64,000 nt of DNA from Piscirickettsiaceae bacterium (lineage in GTDB: Bacteria > Pseudomonadota > Gammaproteobacteria > Nitrosococcales > Methylophagaceae): the NCBI GenBank assembly GCA_013215775.1, contig JABSQO010000001.1, positions 124,001-188,000 on the forward strand, given 5' to 3'. The notes beneath the pieces were generated by a model. The model did no database searches, had not been told where the DNA came from, and worked only from the letters and a program-made list of their open reading frames with translations. Made by a program: the position numbers and the translations under genes. Of the stretch, positions 9,518-18,786 are shown one piece after another; the stretch's first letter is position 1, and every line of letters starts with the position of its first letter.

Positions 9518-10393
9518 ATGGCTTGGATACAATTCATCTTTAATAGCACACCTGACGCTGCCGATCACTTATCTGATTTATTATCAGAATGCGGTGCAGG
9601 TGCGGTGACATTTCAAGACAATGCTGACCAACCAATCTATGAACCTGAAATAGGTACAACCCCATTATGGCCTGCCACAAATGTTGTCGCCTTATTTGAT
9701 GCAGAAACAGATACCGATGGCGTTATCACGCTGCTAAACAGTCTACTTGCCCCACAAACTGTACCCAACTATCGTATTGAAGCCGTCGAAGATAAAGACT
9801 GGGTACGCGAATGGATGGATAATTTCCATCCCATGTGTTTTGGTGACAAATTATGGATCTGCCCTAGCTGGCATAAGCCACCCCAAGTTGATGCCATTAA
9901 TATCATGCTCGATCCTGGCTTAGCATTTGGAACGGGCACCCACCCCACAACGGCTTTATGCTTGAACTGGTTAGATCAAGCTAACATCCAAAATAAAGTA
10001 GTAATCGATTATGGTTGTGGCAGTGGGATTTTAGCCATTGCTGCTGCCTTATTAGGTGCTAAAAAAGTGATCGGTATCGATACCGATCCCCAAGCCTTAG
10101 AAGCAACCCAAGCAAATGCTGTGCGTAATGGCGTACAAATAGAAACCTATTTGCCTGATGACTGCCCAGATGAACCCTGTGATTTATTGTTAGCGAATAT
10201 TCTGGCAGGCCCTTTACAATCACTTGTACCTCGCCTCGCTGAGTTAACAAAACCCAATGCAGATATTGTGTTATCCGGCATTTTAGATGTGCAGGCAGAA
10301 GCTGTCAGCCACAGTTATCAAGCAGAATTTACCATGCATACTCCTGTACAAAAGGATGAGTGGATCCGGTTAACGGGACAACGTCATGGTTAA
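9518..10393 (+). CDS. prmA: Ribosomal protein L11 methyltransferase
   Basis: S-adenosylmethionine-dependent enzyme that trimethylates lysines and the N-terminus of ribosomal protein L11. The N-terminal substrate-recognition domain (about 1-60) includes the typical LSDLLSECGAGAVTFQD, followed by a linker and a class I methyltransferase fold with LDPGLAFGTGTHPTT (131-145) and the SAM loop DYGCGSG (164-170). The length of 291 residues is as in E. coli (293). It sits between accC and dusB, an arrangement common in gammaproteobacteria, and dusB starts 6 bp after its stop. Confidence 0.95.
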   Translation: MAWIQFIFNSTPDAADHLSDLLSECGAGAVTFQDNADQPIYEPEIGTTPLWPATNVVALFDAETDTDGVITLLNSLLAPQTVPNYRIEAVEDKDWVREWMDNFHPMCFGDKLWICPSWHKPPQVDAINIMLDPGLAFGTGTHPTTALCLNWLDQANIQNKVVIDYGCGSGILAIAAALLGAKKVIGIDTDPQALEATQANAVRNGVQIETYLPDDCPDEPCDLLLANILAGPLQSLVPRLAELTKPNADIVLSGILDVQAEAVSHSYQAEFTMHTPVQKDEWIRLTGQRHG

Positions 10394-10399
10394 AATGTA

Positions 10400-11386
10400 A
10401 TGAAAATTGGTCCATACACGCTACCGAACAATCTATTTCTTGCACCCATGGCAGGTGTGACGGATAGACCATTTCGCCAATTATGTCGTCGCTTAGGTGC
10501 AGGTATGGCCGTCTCTGAAATGATCACTGCTAACAAATCATTGTGGGCCAGTAAAAAATCATTATTGCGTGCTAATCACGATGGCGAACCTGAACCTCGC
10601 TCAGTGCAAATTGCCGGCGCAGATCCTAAAATGATGGCAGAAGCTGCGCAACATAATGTTGATCAGGGTGCTCATATTATTGATATCAATATGGGCTGCC
10701 CTGCTAAAAAAGTCTGTAATGTCATGGCGGGATCGGCTTTATTACAGAACGAAAAGTTGGTCGGTGAAATTTTAGAATCTGTCGTCAATGCGGTTGATGT
10801 TCCTGTCACCCTAAAAATTCGCACCGGATGGGATCTTGAAAATCGTAATGGCATCATCATTGCGCGCATTGCTGAACAATCAGGCATTCAAGCATTGGCC
10901 GTACATGGCCGAACTCGTGCTTGTGCTTATAAAGGTGAAGCAGAATACAACACTATCGCCGACATTAAATCGACTATCAATATTCCTGTCATTGCCAATG
11001 GTGACATCAGTAGCCCTGAAAAAGCCAAACAGGTTTTGGACTATACACAGGCTGATGCACTGATGATTGGCCGTGCCGCTCAAGGTAATCCATGGATATT
11101 CAAACAAATTAATCACTATTTAATCCATGGTGAACATTTACCTGCTCCTGCGGTAACAGAAGTAAAACAAACCTTGATTGAACACCTCTATACCCTGTAC
11201 GATTTCTATGGTGATTACACAGGTGTTCGTATGGCGCGAAAACATATCGCTTGGTATAGCAAAGGTCTACGAGATGGAAATCCATTCCGCCAGCAAATGA
11301 ATACGCTTGAACACCCGCAGCAACAAATAGACTTTACTGAACAGTTTTTTGAAAAGCTAGAACAACAGGGTACGATTGCCGCATGA
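10400..11386 (+). CDS. dusB: tRNA-dihydrouridine synthase B
   Basis: FMN enzyme that reduces a specific uridine of the tRNA D-loop to dihydrouridine. The sequence opens with the family start IGPYTLPNNLFLAPMAGVTDRPFR, has the catalytic cysteine C100 in NMGCPAKKV, and the FMN-phosphate segment VIANGDI followed by ALMIGRAAQGNPWIF. The length of 328 residues is close to E. coli (321). The last 4 bp overlap the start of fis (ATGA), the classical dusB-fis pair, so translational coupling and shared growth-rate control of transcription are likely. Confidence 0.96.
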   Translation: MKIGPYTLPNNLFLAPMAGVTDRPFRQLCRRLGAGMAVSEMITANKSLWASKKSLLRANHDGEPEPRSVQIAGADPKMMAEAAQHNVDQGAHIIDINMGCPAKKVCNVMAGSALLQNEKLVGEILESVVNAVDVPVTLKIRTGWDLENRNGIIIARIAEQSGIQALAVHGRTRACAYKGEAEYNTIADIKSTINIPVIANGDISSPEKAKQVLDYTQADALMIGRAAQGNPWIFKQINHYLIHGEHLPAPAVTEVKQTLIEHLYTLYDFYGDYTGVRMARKHIAWYSKGLRDGNPFRQQMNTLEHPQQQIDFTEQFFEKLEQQGTIAA

Positions 11387-11673
11387 GCAAACTGTTAAAA
11401 AAAACCTCTTTAACTAATATCGACTTAACTGTTGCAGCTGAGCAGCCGCACGAGCCACTAAGTCATTGCGTCGAAGTTGCTTTGAAAGACTATTTTACCC
11501 ACTTAGACGGCCATCAAACTGCTAACCTTTATGAAATGTTGTTAGCAGAAGTTGAAGCCCCCCTATTTAAAGCAACGCTTGAACATACCAATGGCAATCA
11601 AAGTCGTGCAGCTGAAATATTAGGACTTAATCGCGGTACATTACGCAAAAAATTAAAAACTTACGGCTTATAA
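11383..11673 (+). CDS. fis: DNA-binding protein Fis
   Basis: Nucleoid-associated homodimer that bends DNA, activates rRNA promoters and takes part in site-specific recombination and replication control. The C-terminal helix-turn-helix is clear ([21 protein letters not shown], about residues 72-92), nearly identical to E. coli Fis. The N-terminal part is less conserved, as is usual. The length of 96 residues matches the family (98). It overlaps dusB by 4 bp and is followed by purH after 29 bp. Confidence 0.95.
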   Translation: MSKLLKKTSLTNIDLTVAAEQPHEPLSHCVEVALKDYFTHLDGHQTANLYEMLLAEVEAPLFKATLEHTNGNQSRAAEILGLNRGTLRKKLKTYGL

Positions 11674-11702
11674 GAAGCCCATCAATAATTCGGAAACAAT
11701 TA

Positions 11703-13265
11703 ATGAACAAAATCCAACGCGCACTTCTTAGTGTGTCAGACAAATCAGGTGTATTAGAGCTCGCTCAACAATTGACCCAACTTGGCGTTGAACTATTATC
11801 AACAGGTGGCACTGCTAAATTATTACAAGATGCGGGTCTACCCGTTAAAGAAGTATCCGAACATACTGGCTTCCCAGAAATGATGGACGGACGAATTAAA
11901 ACCTTACATCCAAAAATTCATGGTGGCTTATTGGGTCGTCGTGGCACAGATGAAGCTATTATGGCCGAACATGATATTGCCCCTATTGATTTAGTAGTGG
12001 TCAATTTATACCCATTCGAGGCAACTATCGTTCGTGATGATTGTACTCTACCTATGGCCATTGAAAATATTGATATTGGTGGCCCGACCATGTTGCGTGC
12101 AGCCGCTAAAAATCATGCTTCTGTTACCGTCTTAATTGATCCATCTGATTACAGCCGAGTAATCGAACAAATGAAAAAATCTGGTGGTGTTGACGATGAA
12201 ACACGCTTTGATTTAGCGGTAAAAACATTTGAACATACTGCTCATTATGATGGTGCAATTGCCAATTATCTCGGTACTATTACTGGTGAGGATAAGGCCA
12301 GTTTTCCACGTACTTTTAATAGTCAGTTCAATAAAGCACAAGATCTCCGCTACGGTGAAAACCCACATCAAAAAGCTGCATTTTATACCGAGAAACAACC
12401 CGAATCAGGCACGATTAGTGCTGCCGTACAACTACAAGGTAAAGAGTTATCCTACAATAACATTGCTGACACGGATGCCGCGTTGGAATGTGTCAAAGCC
12501 TTCCCTGAATCTCCAGCCTGCGTCATTGTTAAACATGCCAATCCATGTGGCGTGGCTACCGCAGATGACTTATTAACAGCATATGACCTAGCCTATCAAA
12601 CAGATACAACATCTGCATTTGGTGGCATCATCGCCTTTAACCGTGAATTAGATGCTGCTACTGCACAAGCCATTATCGACCGTCAATTTGTTGAAGTGAT
12701 CATCGCCCCATCAATCAGTGACGAAGCAAAAGAAGTGGTCAGCAGCAAAAAGAATGTTCGCCTACTTAGTTGTGGTAAGTTACCCAGTCAACAAACTGAA
12801 GGTTTAGACTACAAGCGAGTTACTGGCGGCTTATTAGTGCAAGATCAAGACTCGGGTCAGGTTACAACTGATGATGTCAAAGTGGTCACTAAGAAAACAC
12901 CTACTGATGAACAAATGCAAGACTTATTCTTTGCATGGCGAGTCGCTAAATTTGTTAAATCGAACGCTATTGTCTACGTCAGTAAACAACAAACAATTGG
13001 AATCGGTGCCGGACAAATGAGCCGCGTCGTCAGCAGCCGTATCGCAGGAATCAAGGCTGAAGATGCAGGTTTGACAGTCGCTGGTGCAGTCATGGCTTCA
13101 GATGCCTTCTTCCCATTCCGTGACGGGCTAGATGCTGCTGCTGAAGCTGGGATTAGCGCTGTTATTCAGCCAGGAGGTTCAATGCGTGATGATGAGGTTA
13201 TTGCCGCTGCCGATGAACATGGTATCGCGATGGTATTCACCGGTATGCGACATTTCCGTCACTAA
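11703..13265 (+). CDS. purH: Bifunctional AICAR formyltransferase / IMP cyclohydrolase
   Basis: Catalyses the last two steps of purine synthesis, formylating AICAR and closing the ring to IMP. The N-terminal MGS-like cyclohydrolase domain (about 1-195) shows [17 protein letters not shown] and [16 protein letters not shown]. The larger transformylase domain has [24 protein letters not shown] and the end segment [21 protein letters not shown]. The length of 520 residues is typical (E. coli 529). It is the last conserved gene of the aroQ-to-purH run; the next gene starts 21 bp downstream. Confidence 0.97.
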   Translation: MNKIQRALLSVSDKSGVLELAQQLTQLGVELLSTGGTAKLLQDAGLPVKEVSEHTGFPEMMDGRIKTLHPKIHGGLLGRRGTDEAIMAEHDIAPIDLVVVNLYPFEATIVRDDCTLPMAIENIDIGGPTMLRAAAKNHASVTVLIDPSDYSRVIEQMKKSGGVDDETRFDLAVKTFEHTAHYDGAIANYLGTITGEDKASFPRTFNSQFNKAQDLRYGENPHQKAAFYTEKQPESGTISAAVQLQGKELSYNNIADTDAALECVKAFPESPACVIVKHANPCGVATADDLLTAYDLAYQTDTTSAFGGIIAFNRELDAATAQAIIDRQFVEVIIAPSISDEAKEVVSSKKNVRLLSCGKLPSQQTEGLDYKRVTGGLLVQDQDSGQVTTDDVKVVTKKTPTDEQMQDLFFAWRVAKFVKSNAIVYVSKQQTIGIGAGQMSRVVSSRIAGIKAEDAGLTVAGAVMASDAFFPFRDGLDAAAEAGISAVIQPGGSMRDDEVIAAADEHGIAMVFTGMRHFRH

Positions 13266-13286
13266 TTATGATAATACTGGCAGGCA

Positions 13287-15920
13287 ATGGAACAAGAACA
13301 AGTCCTAACGCATTTCCAATCACTTAATCGTACACGGATCGAACGATTAAGTGAGCTAGCGCCCAAACGCCAACGGCGCTTCTTTGATTTGTTGGCATTA
13401 TTATTCCATACCAATGCGACGATTCTAGCGGATCCTTTTAGCGATGAGCCTCCTGCTGGTATTGTTGATTATCGACCGACAAATACCCAATTAGATGCCG
13501 CTAAGAAACTAAAATCCAGTTTCAAGTTTAGGCGGAAAGCCTTAAGTCATTATCCTATTGTTGGCCTATACCTTATTAATGACAATGGCTTATTCAATTA
13601 TCCACAACAAGCAAGCTATGAACTGTGGTTAGTTCATATCTCAGACCTCAATGATACGCAACAGCAAGCCTTAGAGAATAAGCTCTCTGTTATCAGAGCG
13701 TGGGCGAAATCACTCGATATTACCATCACATCTAAACTCTTTTCCAAGGATGCGCTTAATCTACACACTCTTTCCGCCTATGATTTAGATCGTTTTTATC
13801 TCAATGGCTTAGTCATTGCTGGTGCTATTCCATTGTGGTGGCTAATTCCCCCCAATGTTGATTACGACCCTGCACTTATTGATCAGCAATCATTACGCAA
13901 GATCACCACTATTGATTTTGGCGATCTTCCTAAAGCATCGGCAGAAACACTATATAACAATACGGTTGAACTACTTGATTCCAGCCTTCAACAAGGTATG
14001 GAACATCTCGTACCACTCTTGCAGCAACAGCGCTATTTACAGCTATACCCAAACTTATCATGGTTAAGTCACGACTTTAAACAATCCATTTATCAAGATG
14101 AAATTGATCCGCTACAATTAGATTGTATGTCATTGAGACTCAAACAGATCGAGCATTCAAATACTTCCTTTGACTTGGTAGAACTTGTTCAACAGTCATT
14201 TTATCTTCATACCAACGAGCATCTTTCACAGAAGGTTTCCCGCCCTAAACTTCCTTGGCGCCGCCATTTTGTAACTGAATATTGTTCCTCTTGGTCTTGG
14301 AAAAAAGAATCATTTCAAAAACTGGATAAGCGAAATAGGGCTTCTTTTAGACAATGTTTCTCGGAATATCAAAAAACACTGCCTATTTTTGAAAACATCA
14401 GCAAAACGCTAATAACGTTTGCCAAGCAGCAGCAACTCACCATCAATGAACAACATCAACTCATTGATATAAAACTGCAGAGAATGGTTAATAGTGCACC
14501 CGATATCATTCGGTGCTTACCTGTCGGGCTTCTTGCAAAAAGTAATGAAGAACACTTGTACCTCTACCGTTTTGAGGAGGGAGGTGATTGGAAAATCAGT
14601 GATATAACATTGTCATCAAGAGAGCAAGATCCACTTTACCAAGATGCATCTTTATTACGACTACTTGCATGGGCTGTCTGCAATCAAATTTTGACCTCGC
14701 TCACAAGAGTAAGAGTGAGTGATCACTTTGGTGATATATCAATATCAACAGTAAAACCAATCATCAAACAATTACTACAATCACCTCTTTCATCCCCAAT
14801 TTCTATCACAAATAATGACCTACTAAAAGCACCCGATCTGAACCATATCCTGTTATTTATCAATCTCGAACAACAACCCATGGCTCAATTTGATAAGCGA
14901 GGCCTAAAATTGGCCAGTTTACAAAACAATCCCTTGAATTATGCTGATCGCGGTCAAAGTTTAATGATGACTATTGAAGGTTTAGTGTGTTCTAGTTGGG
15001 GGGAGTGGCACAGTATCAGCCATTCTGGCCCAACATCTCCACTAGATATGCTGACAAATCTTATTCATTGGTGGCATCCCCAACATAAGCTCACGACAAT
15101 TAAGTGCTGGTGTCCCGCAGATACTTATGGTGAAACTATTAGCTCTTGTTTAGAAGCCCTCTATAAAGACGTAAACACTCACTACCAAAAAAAACCCCAC
15201 TCTGGTGATTATCTACTCTCAATTGCTGACACATATTACCAATTACAATGGCAAATCGGACTCTGTAGCTATTCTTCTTTAGCAAAGAGCTCTGATGTCT
15301 TCTCTGTTTTAGCTAAAACGAGAACTTCATTTTCGGCTAGCAAAGTCGATGCCCCGCTCGACCCTTCGGGATTGCTATCAACATTACTAACATATCAAAC
15401 TAAATCACAAATATGTCTTTTTCTTCAAACTAATGATCGCAGTCTTTCTCTCTATATTATTGATGAATTCGGTAGCCTATTTCAGCAAGAATTTACTAAT
15501 TTAACCGAATCAACACTCATCGCTAATTTTCATCATTTCCTCGTTATTGTTAAAGACAGAAATAAGCTGAAAAACCTTCGGTTTTTCCGGCTAGCGAATC
15601 GAAAAAAGTGGTTGGTATCGCCTCTTCCGCTACCCAACACATTGGGTAAATCCAATTACCTACCTGTCACGGTTAAAATGGACAATCCTCGAAAAAATGC
15701 TCCTTGTACCATTAAATGCGGTCCTAAACTTTTTTCAGGCGATGCTAATGATCCCGCGTTATTTGGCCAAGTAGCAAAATTAATGCTCACCTTGCGAAAT
15801 TCTAAAAATCGATATCCTCTTTACATCACAGAATTGAACTTTCCACAAAACGTAACCGTAAGGACTAAGGACTATATTACCCAAAAACAGCGGTTGGAAA
15901 ATCTACTGAATGAAGAGTAA
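13287..15920 (+). CDS. Class I adenylate cyclase homologue with lost catalytic motif (probable pseudoenzyme)
   Basis: Homologue of enterobacterial-type adenylate cyclase (CyaA), recognisable over the full length: LSVIRAWAKSLDI, DLDRFYLNGLVIAG followed by LWWLIPPNVDYD, YPNLSWLSHDFKQ, DLVELVQQSFYLHTNEHLS, and a C-terminal LYIIDEFGSLFQQE. The 877-residue length resembles E. coli CyaA (848). The catalytic core is degenerate. Where E. coli has Y-T-M-G102-S103 and S-S113-D114-L-D116-I-W118, this protein has Y-L-I-N98-D99 and Q-A109-S110-Y-E112-L-W114, with exactly equal spacing. The conserved GGEDCGST loop that follows in E. coli is also missing. Cyclase activity is therefore doubtful. The frame is intact over 2.6 kb, so it is not simply a decayed gene. 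It lies 21 bp after purH and before argC. A regulatory or scaffold role is only a guess. Confidence 0.85.
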   Translation: MEQEQVLTHFQSLNRTRIERLSELAPKRQRRFFDLLALLFHTNATILADPFSDEPPAGIVDYRPTNTQLDAAKKLKSSFKFRRKALSHYPIVGLYLINDNGLFNYPQQASYELWLVHISDLNDTQQQALENKLSVIRAWAKSLDITITSKLFSKDALNLHTLSAYDLDRFYLNGLVIAGAIPLWWLIPPNVDYDPALIDQQSLRKITTIDFGDLPKASAETLYNNTVELLDSSLQQGMEHLVPLLQQQRYLQLYPNLSWLSHDFKQSIYQDEIDPLQLDCMSLRLKQIEHSNTSFDLVELVQQSFYLHTNEHLSQKVSRPKLPWRRHFVTEYCSSWSWKKESFQKLDKRNRASFRQCFSEYQKTLPIFENISKTLITFAKQQQLTINEQHQLIDIKLQRMVNSAPDIIRCLPVGLLAKSNEEHLYLYRFEEGGDWKISDITLSSREQDPLYQDASLLRLLAWAVCNQILTSLTRVRVSDHFGDISISTVKPIIKQLLQSPLSSPISITNNDLLKAPDLNHILLFINLEQQPMAQFDKRGLKLASLQNNPLNYADRGQSLMMTIEGLVCSSWGEWHSISHSGPTSPLDMLTNLIHWWHPQHKLTTIKCWCPADTYGETISSCLEALYKDVNTHYQKKPHSGDYLLSIADTYYQLQWQIGLCSYSSLAKSSDVFSVLAKTRTSFSASKVDAPLDPSGLLSTLLTYQTKSQICLFLQTNDRSLSLYIIDEFGSLFQQEFTNLTESTLIANFHHFLVIVKDRNKLKNLRFFRLANRKKWLVSPLPLPNTLGKSNYLPVTVKMDNPRKNAPCTIKCGPKLFSGDANDPALFGQVAKLMLTLRNSKNRYPLYITELNFPQNVTVRTKDYITQKQRLENLLNEE

Positions 15921-15986
15921 ATCCTTTCGCTTTTAGTTGAGCTCTTTTATGATGTCACTTTATTTTCTAATCTAAAGAGATAAGCC

Positions 15987-17015
15987 ATGATTAACGTCGG
16001 CATTGTAGGTGCGACCGGATACACTGGAGTAGAACTTCTCCGTCTTCTGGCAAACCATCCTGAAGTATCACTGCAAATCATTACTTCACGCAGCGAGTCT
16101 GGCAAGGCGGTAAGTGAGTTGTTCCCTAATCTTCGTGGTCATATTGATCTGAATTTTAACGAACCAGATATCGAACAATTATCGGCCTGTGATGTCGTGT
16201 TTTTTGCAACGCCACACTGCGTCGCCATGGCAATGGTACCCGAACTAATCAAACGTGGAACTCGTGTTATCGACTTATCCGCTGATTTCAGATTACAAGA
16301 TGCCACGCAATGGGAGCAGTGGTACAACATGCCACACAGCTGCCCCGAATTACTACCGCAAGCAATATATGGCTTACCCGAAGTAAATAGAGAAGCCATC
16401 AGAAATGCCCAGCTTATAGCTGTCCCTGGCTGTTATCCGACTGCAACCCAGCTTGGTTTCTTACCATTACTAGAGCAAGGTATTATTGATCCGATGCATT
16501 TAATTGCCGATGCTAAATCAGGCGTGAGTGGCGCTGGCCGTAAAGCTAGTATTGGCTCATTATTAGCCGAGTCATCTGAAAACATGACCGCATACGCTGT
16601 GGCAGGTCACCGTCATCTACCTGAAATTGAACAAGGTTTACGTGCTGCCTGCAAGCAAGACGTCAACCTCACTTTTGTGCCGCATTTAACACCAATGATT
16701 CGCGGTATTCATGCCACGCTCTACGGAAAACTAACCAAATCTATTGATTTACAAGCACTGTTTGAGCAACGTTATGCAGATGAACCTTTTGTCGATGTAC
16801 TTCCCGCAGGTTCACACCCTGAAACCCGTAGTGTCCGTGGTTCCAATATCTGCCGAATAGCGATTCATCAACCTCAACAAAGTGATACTGTTGTTGTGCT
16901 ATCTGTCATTGATAATTTAGTTAAAGGGGCCTCTGGTCAAGCCGTCCAGAATATGAATATTATGTTTGGTTTTGATGAATCTCTAGCCATTAATGGCATT
17001 GCGGTTCTTCCTTAA
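15987..17015 (+). CDS. argC: N-acetyl-gamma-glutamyl-phosphate reductase
   Basis: Third step of arginine synthesis, reducing N-acetylglutamyl phosphate to the semialdehyde with NADPH. The nucleotide-binding start [17 protein letters not shown], the catalytic cysteine C149 in [10 protein letters not shown], and [10 protein letters not shown] are present. The length of 342 residues matches the type 1 family (E. coli 334). A ribosome site AGAGAT precedes the ATG. The next gene starts directly after its stop codon, and the argC, coiled-coil protein, bactofilin, erpA order recurs in other gammaproteobacteria. The partner gene argH lies separately in this window at 31.3 kb. Confidence 0.96.
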   Translation: MINVGIVGATGYTGVELLRLLANHPEVSLQIITSRSESGKAVSELFPNLRGHIDLNFNEPDIEQLSACDVVFFATPHCVAMAMVPELIKRGTRVIDLSADFRLQDATQWEQWYNMPHSCPELLPQAIYGLPEVNREAIRNAQLIAVPGCYPTATQLGFLPLLEQGIIDPMHLIADAKSGVSGAGRKASIGSLLAESSENMTAYAVAGHRHLPEIEQGLRAACKQDVNLTFVPHLTPMIRGIHATLYGKLTKSIDLQALFEQRYADEPFVDVLPAGSHPETRSVRGSNICRIAIHQPQQSDTVVVLSVIDNLVKGASGQAVQNMNIMFGFDESLAINGIAVLP

Positions 17016-17705
17016 ATGTCATCGCTCGCTAAACATGTTATTCACCAACCGAAGCCATTTCGTTGCTTGATCATTGTCATCGCCAGCATCGTTATTGCAA
17101 CTATTTCAATGTGGCTATATCTGCAAAAAACTACCGGACATTTATCAGCAGCATTACAAAACCTACAACAAAGTCACCAGATACTACAAAGTGATAAGCT
17201 TCAACTTGAAGTATCTCACCAGAATCTTTCCCAAGTTCTAGAAACACAACGGCAAGCTTTCGCCATTCAACAAGCCACAGATCAACAATTACAACAACAG
17301 GTGGCTACGCTTCAAAGCGACATCGTTCATCTCAATACCGAACTCATGTTTTACCAAAATGTGACTCAAGGTACCAGCAGTAGTAAGTTGCAAATTCGTC
17401 AATTGCATCTCCGTGTTAATCATATACAAGAGAATATAATTCATTACCGCCTTGTTATTACTCAAGGTGAAAAAATCAGCAAGCCTATTACAGGGACCGT
17501 TACCTTAGTATTAAATAACTCGAATAGCAGTGATTCCATCACCATTGGTGAACACCCGCTTAGCCTCCGATATGTGCAAGTACTTGAAGGACAAGTAAAA
17601 TTAGCAGACAATGTTATCCCTGCGACGGTAATCGTCACCTTAAAACAAAATAAGAAAAAGTCATTATCGAAAAAATTTGACTGGCAAATCGCTGATGACC
17701 ACTAA
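17016..17705 (+). CDS. Membrane-anchored coiled-coil protein (DUF6776-like)
   Basis: Unknown function. Residues 1-17 are cytoplasmic and basic, residues 18-36 form one membrane anchor, and about 40-112 are a Gln/Leu-rich coiled coil (repeated LQQSHQILQ, LQQQVATLQ patterns). The rest (about 125-229) looks like a small beta-rich periplasmic domain ending with a lysine patch. The layout and the position between argC and a bactofilin gene match the DUF6776 family, assigned here by recall of its genomic neighbourhood. It follows argC with no gap, so translation is probably coupled. An anchor or spacer partner for the neighbouring bactofilin is a reasonable but untested idea. Confidence 0.6.
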   Translation: MSSLAKHVIHQPKPFRCLIIVIASIVIATISMWLYLQKTTGHLSAALQNLQQSHQILQSDKLQLEVSHQNLSQVLETQRQAFAIQQATDQQLQQQVATLQSDIVHLNTELMFYQNVTQGTSSSKLQIRQLHLRVNHIQENIIHYRLVITQGEKISKPITGTVTLVLNNSNSSDSITIGEHPLSLRYVQVLEGQVKLADNVIPATVIVTLKQNKKKSLSKKFDWQIADDH

Positions 17706-17722
17706 AAAATAAAGGTAAGCAT

Positions 17723-18169
17723 ATGTTCAATAAAGGAAAAAATAAAGCAAAATCAACTCGTCTTGACACGCTTATTGGCCAATATACTCATATCAAAGGT
17801 GATATCAGCTTCAGTGGGGGTTTACGCGTTGACGGTAGTATCGCCGGTAATATTAGTGCCGCAGGCGATAATGATTCAGTCCTCACATTAAGTGAACAAG
17901 GTTCCATTGAAGGCGAAGTGAAAGTACCTCACATTATCATTAACGGCTCTATTTCAGGCAATGTTTACGCAACAGAACATGTTGAGCTTGCTCCACAAGC
18001 TAAAGTGCGAGGTAACGTCTATTATCATCTACTTGAGATGGCAATGGGTGCTGAAGTAAATGGGCAACTTATCCGCATGACGGAAAAGAATGACAATATT
18101 CTTGACCTAGACCATGAAATTATCGAAGACGATGACAACGACACATTCCAGCTTGAACAAAAACGCTAA
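17723..18169 (+). CDS. Bactofilin family cytoskeletal protein
   Basis: Bactofilins polymerise without nucleotide into filaments on the inner membrane and organise cell-shape or wall enzymes. The protein has the characteristic core of short right-handed beta-helix repeats (YTHIKGDISFSGGLRVDGSI, SEQGSIEGEV, IINGSISGNVYATEHVEL, PQAKVRGNVYY) from about residue 20 to 120, flanked by a lysine-rich start and a very acidic tail (DLDHEIIEDDDNDTF). The length of 148 residues is typical. It is 17 bp downstream of the coiled-coil membrane protein and upstream of erpA. Its specific role in this organism is not evident from sequence. Confidence 0.9.
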   Translation: MFNKGKNKAKSTRLDTLIGQYTHIKGDISFSGGLRVDGSIAGNISAAGDNDSVLTLSEQGSIEGEVKVPHIIINGSISGNVYATEHVELAPQAKVRGNVYYHLLEMAMGAEVNGQLIRMTEKNDNILDLDHEIIEDDDNDTFQLEQKR

Positions 18170-18232
18170 TCTTGACTAAATTGCTTGGTTTTTAGTACTA
18201 TATATATTAAATATTAGTTTTGGAGTCATGTT

Positions 18233-18577
18233 ATGGGTAGTGAAATACCTAGTCCCGTTAACTTTACCGATGCGGCAGCAAGTAAAGTAAGCGCATTAAT
18301 CGAAGAAGAAGGCAACGATCAACTTAAATTACGAGTATTCATTACTGGTGGTGGTTGTTCAGGCTTTCAGTATGGCTTTACCTTTGAAGAAGAGATCAAT
18401 GAAGGCGATACCCAAGTTGAAAAAGGTGGCGTTACGCTATTAATTGATCCTGCGAGTTACCAATATCTAGTCGGTGCTGAAATTGATTACACTGATGGTG
18501 TAGAAGGCTCACAGTTTGTGATCCGCAACCCTAATGCCACCACTACTTGTGGTTGTGGCTCATCATTCTCACCTTAA
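18233..18577 (+). CDS. erpA: Iron-sulfur cluster insertion protein ErpA
   Basis: A-type carrier that passes Fe-S clusters to apoproteins such as isoprenoid enzymes. The three cluster cysteines are in place: C42 in [11 protein letters not shown], and C106 and C108 in [10 protein letters not shown] near the C-terminus. At 114 residues it equals E. coli ErpA. The ATG at 18233 is preceded by TTGGAG. It follows the bactofilin gene by 63 bp, which contains AT-rich sequence with possible promoter elements, so it may have its own start of transcription. Confidence 0.95.
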   Translation: MGSEIPSPVNFTDAAASKVSALIEEEGNDQLKLRVFITGGGCSGFQYGFTFEEEINEGDTQVEKGGVTLLIDPASYQYLVGAEIDYTDGVEGSQFVIRNPNATTTCGCGSSFSP

Positions 18578-18601
18578 TTTACAAACAGCCATATTCAGAT
18601 T

Positions 18602-18620
18602 GTACGGTGTAATACCGTAC
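18602..18620. other. Perfect hairpin downstream of erpA
   Basis: GTACGGT and ACCGTAC form a 7-bp stem around a 5-nt loop, 24 bp after the erpA stop. No T-run follows on either strand, so it is a weak terminator at best. The rest of the 210-bp erpA-mnmE gap shows nothing coding. Confidence 0.4.
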
Positions 18621-18752
18621 TCTTGTTAGCTTATTGCTGACAGTATATGGGTGGTCGTAACTCTTTTTGGTGGTAATGTAGGGCGATCCCTAATCAATAG
18701 ACCCTAATAACACCTAAGAGAATCATTAAGATCCTAACTAACGAAAATTGGA

Positions 18753-18778
18753 TTTTAAAATATCGTTTATTAAACGAT
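18753..18778 (-). terminator. Probable terminator of the rpmH-to-mnmE run
   Basis: On the minus strand ATCGTTT, loop AAT, AAACGAT is followed by ATTTTAAAA, 8 bp past the mnmE stop. The stem is AT-rich, so it may be weak. Confidence 0.5.
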
Positions 18779-18786
18779 GATTTCAG

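Noticed and set aside
18602-18620. Hairpin after erpA as a rho-independent terminator
   Set aside because: The stem is perfect but no T-run follows on either strand, so it was listed only as a hairpin.
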